Of a stretch of DNA of 8,907 nucleotides, positions 5,420 through 8,907 are shown in pieces. This DNA is from GCA-002694895 sp964436345 (GTDB lineage Bacteria; Chloroflexota; Dehalococcoidia; Lucifugimonadales; GCA-002694895), in NCBI GenBank assembly GCA_964436345.1, contig CAYTCC010000060.1, positions 1 through 8,907 on the forward strand, read 5' to 3'. Within the stretch, counting starts at the first letter, position 1. The number at the start of each line of letters is the position of its first letter. The notes under the pieces are model-generated. The model ran no database searches, was not told the DNA's origin, and saw nothing but the letters and a program-made list of their open reading frames with translations. The position numbers were made by a program, and so were the translations under genes.

Positions 5420-5809
5420 ATGAGAAATAAAATTATAAATAAAAAAATAACAATTGAATTGTATGATGTTCCCCCACCTGAAATAAGAGGAAACTCCAGG
5501 GCGCATTACAAAATAATAAGAAATATTAATAGACAAAGAAGAGAGACAGCAAAATTTTTGGCATTGGATGCAATGCAAGAAACAAGTATAAAAACATTAA
5601 AACCGAGAATAACAGTCCATTATCATTTTTATAACACAAGAGAAATTGATCTTGATAATTTAATAATAGGTATGAAATGTACATTAGATGGCATTGTTGA
5701 TTCAGGGCTTATTGAAGATGATAGCCCATCTAAAGTAAAGTTAGAAGCTGAATTCTCTTTATGTAAAAAAAATGAAAAAAAAACATTAATAACATTAACT
5801 GAAATATGA
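5420..5809 (+). CDS. RusA-family Holliday-junction resolvase in the ruvC position
   Basis: About 129 residues, the usual RusA size (about 120). RusA enzymes are dimeric, metal-dependent nucleases that cut four-way junctions. Using the 5420 start, the diagnostic core is EIDLDN (75-80, Asp77 and Asp79), GMK (84-86, Lys86), LDGIVDSG (89-96) and IEDDS (98-102, Asp100/Asp101). This matches the DxDN...K...D...DD layout of E. coli RusA, with a three-residue longer spacing before the lysine and the GxKxxxDG form that I recall from phage relatives. An in-frame ATG at 5399 would add seven residues inside yebC. I prefer 5420 because it leaves one base after the yebC stop and the core begins later. Neither start has a Shine-Dalgarno. 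It overlaps ruvA by ATGA, implying coupled expression. Most characterised RusA genes are phage-borne, but no other phage gene is here. Confidence 0.82.
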   Translation: MRNKIINKKITIELYDVPPPEIRGNSRAHYKIIRNINRQRRETAKFLALDAMQETSIKTLKPRITVHYHFYNTREIDLDNLIIGMKCTLDGIVDSGLIEDDSPSKVKLEAEFSLCKKNEKKTLITLTEI

Positions 5810-6405
5810 TTGAATCAATATACGGAAAAATAGTATCGATAAATAATAACGATCTTGTGATCAATGTTGGTCCTATAAATTTGTCTATATTAATCCCTTC
5901 TTCAGGCAAATATTTAAGCCTTGCTGAGGGCGATGATATTAAAATATCCACTGTTTTAGATGTGAAAGAAGATAGTTTAACTTTGATTGGTTTTTTAGAA
6001 AATAATGAAAGAGAACTTTTTCAAAAACTAATTACTGTAAAAGGAGTTGGTTCTAAAGTAGCTATATCAATATTATCAACAATAACTGGGGATGAAATAA
6101 TAGAATCAGTTGCCAGCAATAATCACAATATTATAAAACAAGTTTCAGGTATAGGTGAAAAAACTGCAAAGTTAATTTTAATACAACTTCAGGGACAACT
6201 GGATAATATTCCTCATAGTGCCACTAATGTAGACCTTGAAATCCAAATAGAAGCAAATCAGGCCGTACAAGCTTTAGGTTATCCTCCAGATCAAATAAAA
6301 AAAATAATTAATGAAATAAATTTATCAGATAATAATAATCAATCCCTTACATCTGAAGAATTAATAAGACTAATACTCGATAAAATTTCAATTACGAATG
6401 ACTAA
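5806..6405 (+). CDS. ruvA: Holliday-junction-binding protein RuvA
   Basis: 199 residues, as expected. RuvA tetramers hold the four-way junction and recruit the RuvB motor for branch migration. The N-terminal OB-fold domain starts MIESIYGKIVSI. The acidic pin E55-D56 is present in VKEDSLTLIGF, as in E. coli. ENNERELFQKLITVKGVG leads into the first helix-hairpin-helix (about 74-91), and IIKQVSGIGEKTAKLIL (109-125) is the second. The C-terminal RuvB-binding domain runs from about 145 to 195 (EANQAVQALGYPPDQI...LTSEELIRLILDKI). Its start overlaps the resolvase stop (ATGA). ruvB, often adjacent, is not in this window, so branch migration would rely on a distant copy. Confidence 0.97.
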   Translation: MIESIYGKIVSINNNDLVINVGPINLSILIPSSGKYLSLAEGDDIKISTVLDVKEDSLTLIGFLENNERELFQKLITVKGVGSKVAISILSTITGDEIIESVASNNHNIIKQVSGIGEKTAKLILIQLQGQLDNIPHSATNVDLEIQIEANQAVQALGYPPDQIKKIINEINLSDNNNQSLTSEELIRLILDKISITND

Positions 6406-6438
6406 TCTTAAAATTTTCTTAATAATATATTAATAAGA

Positions 6439-6467
6439 TTAAGATGTTACTTATGAAATTCTAATCT
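6439..6467 (+). promoter_or_regulatory. Weak candidate promoter for the HtrA gene
   Basis: TTAAGA (6439-6444) and TAATCT (6462-6467) are separated by 17 bases, each four of six or better against consensus. The -10 ends ten bases before the ATG at 6478, so a leader of only a few bases would result. The whole 6406-6477 spacer is so AT-rich that chance matches are likely. Confidence 0.3.
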
Positions 6468-6477
6468 AAATAATTAT

Positions 6478-7629
6478 ATGAAAACTTTAATTACCATAAT
6501 CTCAACTTTATTACTAATAGCATGTTCAACAGGTTTAAATTCAAATCAAGATGCTTCGAGTGAAAGTATTACTAATCAATTCTTAGTCAATAATAGTGAA
6601 GCAAAAAATAAATTTAACAACCTTCAACTGCTTAAGGCTAAAGAATCTCAACTAAATACAATTTATTCCACTTCCCTTCCTTCAATTGTTCATATAAAAG
6701 TAAGACAAACAGGTTCCGGTTTTTTTCAAAACCAAGAACGAACAGGAGAAGGGTCAGGATTTATTTGGGATACTGAAGGGCACATTGTAACAAATTATCA
6801 TGTAGTAGCAAGTGCTTCAATAGTTGATGTAGAATTTGCCGACGGAGCTCAATACCTAGCTTCAGTCATTGGACTTGATCCAAATTCAGATCTGGCGATT
6901 CTGAAAGTAAATTCAAATGGCAAAATTTTAACACCACTTAATCTTGGGGATTCTACAAACGTAAAAGTTGGGAATCACACGATTGTAATTGGAAGCCCCT
7001 TTGGGCAAGAATTTAGTATGTCTAGTGGGATAGTAAGTGCAATAAAAAGAACTGTCCCTAGCCAAAACACTGTGTTTTCTATCCCTAACGTTATACAAAC
7101 AGATGCAGCAATAAATCCAGGAAATTCTGGTGGTCCTTTAATGGATATAGATGGCAATGTCATTGGAATAAATTCGCAAATAATGAGTAGAAGTGGTGGA
7201 AATGCAGGGATAGGGTTTGCAATACCTATAAATAGTGTTAAAAAAATCATACCAACCTTAATCAGAGGAGAAAAATTTGAGTATCCTTATATTGGGATAA
7301 CCGCAATGGATCTTAACTCAAATCTTAAAAATGTGTTAGAAATAGATTCAAATGTAGATGGTGTTATGGTGATAGACATAGTAAAAGATAGCCCCGCAGA
7401 TTTGGGAGGTTTATTAGGATATACTGGTACTGTTTCAGACAACAATAACACTTATCCCTCTGGTGGTGATATATTAACTGCAATAAATACCATTCCTATC
7501 AAATCAATGAGTGATTTATTAACTTTGCTATTTTCTGATTACAGTCCGGGTGATTCGGTAACCTTTACAATTTTTAGAGATTCAAATTCACTTGATCTAG
7601 ATATCACATTAATAGCAAGGCCTCAGTAA
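6478..7629 (+). CDS. HtrA/DegP-type trypsin-like serine protease with PDZ domain, predicted lipoprotein
   Basis: 383 residues. The N-terminus MKTLITIISTLLLIAC is a short lipoprotein signal with lipobox LIAC, so Cys16 would be lipid-modified and the protease anchored outside the cytoplasmic membrane. The trypsin-like domain (about 60-262) has the full triad: His108 in TNYHVV, Asp138 in PNSDLAIL and Ser217 in NPGNSGGPL. The segment IGSPFGQEFSMSSGIVS (171-187) is also typical. One PDZ domain (about 270-380) includes GVMVIDIVKDSPADLGGLLG and GGDILTAIN, and binds C-terminal or unfolded peptides. It degrades or holds misfolded envelope proteins under stress, by family knowledge. Residues 17-60 form an N/S-rich linker. 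No Shine-Dalgarno is visible. It lies 72 bases after ruvA, probably a separate unit, and 32 bases before uvrB. Confidence 0.95.
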   Translation: MKTLITIISTLLLIACSTGLNSNQDASSESITNQFLVNNSEAKNKFNNLQLLKAKESQLNTIYSTSLPSIVHIKVRQTGSGFFQNQERTGEGSGFIWDTEGHIVTNYHVVASASIVDVEFADGAQYLASVIGLDPNSDLAILKVNSNGKILTPLNLGDSTNVKVGNHTIVIGSPFGQEFSMSSGIVSAIKRTVPSQNTVFSIPNVIQTDAAINPGNSGGPLMDIDGNVIGINSQIMSRSGGNAGIGFAIPINSVKKIIPTLIRGEKFEYPYIGITAMDLNSNLKNVLEIDSNVDGVMVIDIVKDSPADLGGLLGYTGTVSDNNNTYPSGGDILTAINTIPIKSMSDLLTLLFSDYSPGDSVTFTIFRDSNSLDLDITLIARPQ

Positions 7630-7655
7630 CAAATAAACTCTATTAATATTATAAT
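7626..7655 (+). promoter_or_regulatory. Candidate promoter giving leaderless uvrB mRNA
   Basis: A perfect TATAAT at 7650-7655 ends six bases before the uvrB ATG, so the predicted start of transcription falls on or next to the A of the start codon. GTAACA (7626-7631), 18 bases upstream, matches four of six -35 positions and overlaps the htrA stop region. No Shine-Dalgarno exists in the 32-base gap, which fits a leaderless transcript. AT richness makes chance TATAAT possible. Confidence 0.45.
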
Positions 7656-7661
7656 TTATTA

Positions 7662-8907
7662 ATGGAAAAATTTAATGTAATAGATAAATTGCAACCAAAG
7701 GGAGATCAACCTACTGCGATAAAAAAATTATCGGACGGCATTATTTCTGGTAACAAAAGGCAAACTTTACTTGGAGTAACAGGCAGTGGAAAAACATTTA
7801 CTATGGCTTGTGTAATTGAAAAAGTGCAAAAACCAACCTTGGTATTAGCACACAATAAAACTTTGGCAGCTCAATTAGCCATGGAATTTAAAGAATATTT
7901 TCCTGAAAATTCTGTGGAATATTTTGTTAGTTATTATGATTATTACCAACCTGAGGCATATGTTCCTTCAAGAGATCTTCTAATAGAAAAAGAGGCAACA
8001 ATAAATGAAGAAATTGATAAATTAAGACATTCGGCTACAAAATCTTTATTAACAAAAAGTGATGTAGTAGTTGTAGCTTCTGTATCAGCAATTTACGGCC
8101 TTGGAGCACCTTCAGAATATATGGGATTCATTTTGGACGTAAATGTGTCTGATAAAACTTCAATGAAAGCATTCATGAAAAATTTAATAGAAATGCAATA
8201 TGAAAGAAATGATTATGAATTTAAAAGAGGAAATTTTCGTGTCAGAGGAGATTCACTTGAAATTATATTAGCATACGAAACAAATGCAATAAGATTTGAA
8301 TTTTGGGGTGATACAGTAGATAAAATAAAAAAAATAAATAGAATCTCAGGAGAAGTCATTTCTGAATTAGACTCTATATCAATTTATCCAGCTAGTCATT
8401 TCGTAACTAAAGAAGAAAAACTAAAACTAGCAATGAAAGATATTCAGAAAGAATTAGATGAAGAATTAATTAAATTAAACAAGGCAGACAAAATAATTGA
8501 ATCAAACCGATTGAAAACGAGAACTTTATTTGATCTTGAAATGATGGAATTAAATGGTTACTGCTCAGGGATTGAAAATTATTCAAGACACTTAGATCGA
8601 AGAAAAGCAGGTACAAGGCCGTATACATTATTAGATTATTTCAATGATGATTATTTAATATTTATTGATGAATCACATATGACTATCCCTCAGATGAGAG
8701 GGATGTACAAAGGTGATAAATCCAGGAAAAATACTTTAGTTGAATATGGATTCAGACTCCCTTCAGCATTAGATAATAGACCACTACAATACGAAGAGTT
8801 TAATTCTATAGCCAATCAAATCATATATGTATCTGCAACTCCAACAGAATATGAATTGAAAGAAAGTCATAACATTGTCGAACAAATAATAAGACCAACA
8901 GGATTGT
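7662..8907 (+). CDS. uvrB: Excinuclease ABC subunit UvrB, N-terminal 415 residues (3' end outside window)
   Basis: UvrB is the damage-verifying helicase-like subunit of nucleotide excision repair. It is loaded by UvrA and recruits UvrC. The open frame runs off the window end, showing about 415 of the usual 660-670 residues. Visible features are the N-terminal PKGDQPTAI (12-20), Walker A GVTGSGKT (38-45), VLAHNKTLAAQL (61-72), the beta-hairpin region YYDYYQPEAYVPSRDLLIEK (91-110) that inserts between DNA strands, ASVSAIYGLG (139-148), GNFRVRGD (190-197), the Walker B/DEAD-like FIDESH (334-339) and YVSATP (389-394). The ATG at 7662 yields the family's normal N-terminus. The frame is intact up to the window edge. 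UvrA and UvrC genes are not seen. Confidence 0.97.
   Translation, partial: MEKFNVIDKLQPKGDQPTAIKKLSDGIISGNKRQTLLGVTGSGKTFTMACVIEKVQKPTLVLAHNKTLAAQLAMEFKEYFPENSVEYFVSYYDYYQPEAYVPSRDLLIEKEATINEEIDKLRHSATKSLLTKSDVVVVASVSAIYGLGAPSEYMGFILDVNVSDKTSMKAFMKNLIEMQYERNDYEFKRGNFRVRGDSLEIILAYETNAIRFEFWGDTVDKIKKINRISGEVISELDSISIYPASHFVTKEEKLKLAMKDIQKELDEELIKLNKADKIIESNRLKTRTLFDLEMMELNGYCSGIENYSRHLDRRKAGTRPYTLLDYFNDDYLIFIDESHMTIPQMRGMYKGDKSRKNTLVEYGFRLPSALDNRPLQYEEFNSIANQIIYVSATPTEYELKESHNIVEQIIRPTGL

Noticed and set aside
5399..5809. Prophage remnant around the RusA-like gene
   Set aside because: Flanking genes yebC, ruvA, rimM and htrA are housekeeping genes in tight operon spacing, with no integrase, att-like repeat or change in base composition.
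5360..5951. Minus-strand frames opposite the resolvase and ruvA
   Set aside because: They lie across three real genes in the other direction and look like random AT-rich translations (F/I/Y-rich).
6403..6441. Inverted repeat TAATCTTA/TAAGATTA after ruvA as a terminator
   Set aside because: The stem has only two G-C pairs, encloses a long AT loop and is not followed by a T run. It also overlaps the ruvA stop codon. Chance pairing in AT-rich DNA is likely.
6975..7250. Minus-strand 91-codon frame opposite the protease domain
   Set aside because: Its hydrophobic look comes from reading the complement of Gly/Asn/Ile-rich protease codons. No start signal.

Overview
The window is AT-rich bacterial chromosome carrying housekeeping genes, with no phage, insertion-sequence or CRISPR signature. 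Gene order (ribosomal protein L9, DnaB helicase and a zinc-finger helicase loader; S16, KhpA and RimM; YebC, a resolvase and RuvA) and protein style fit an AT-rich Chloroflexota relative, perhaps a marine Dehalococcoidia/SAR202-type genome. That placement is inference from gene order and remembered family sequences. A 100-N spacer inside a tandem repeat shows this is a scaffolded draft or metagenome assembly.

Layout. Positions 1-324 hold the 3' end of a gene I do not recognise. A short promoter-bearing gap leads into two tandem tRNA genes, tRNA-Gln(CUG) and tRNA-Glu(CUC), at 409-563. They run head-on into a minus-strand operon: rplI (about 3476-2744), dnaB (2730-1345) and a DnaC/DnaI-like loader (1340-573). 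L9 carries an acidic tail of 11-residue repeats, and the assembly gap lies inside it. The intergenic region 3477-3640 holds back-to-back promoters.

From 3641 everything is on the plus strand. The tightly packed run is rpsP, khpA, rimM, yebC, a RusA-family resolvase and ruvA, with ATGA overlaps or gaps of 15 bases or less. After a 72-base gap comes an HtrA-type lipoprotein serine protease, then the first 415 codons of uvrB, cut by the window edge.

The genes split into translation (tRNAs, L9, S16, RimM, KhpA), replication restart and fork progression (DnaB and its loader), Holliday-junction handling (RusA-like and RuvA), nucleotide excision repair (UvrB) and envelope protein quality control (HtrA). 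The most interesting point is the RusA-family nuclease in the slot between yebC and ruvA, where many bacteria keep ruvC. This looks like replacement of the resolvase by an unrelated enzyme in a non-prophage setting. Second is the variable acidic repeat tail on L9.
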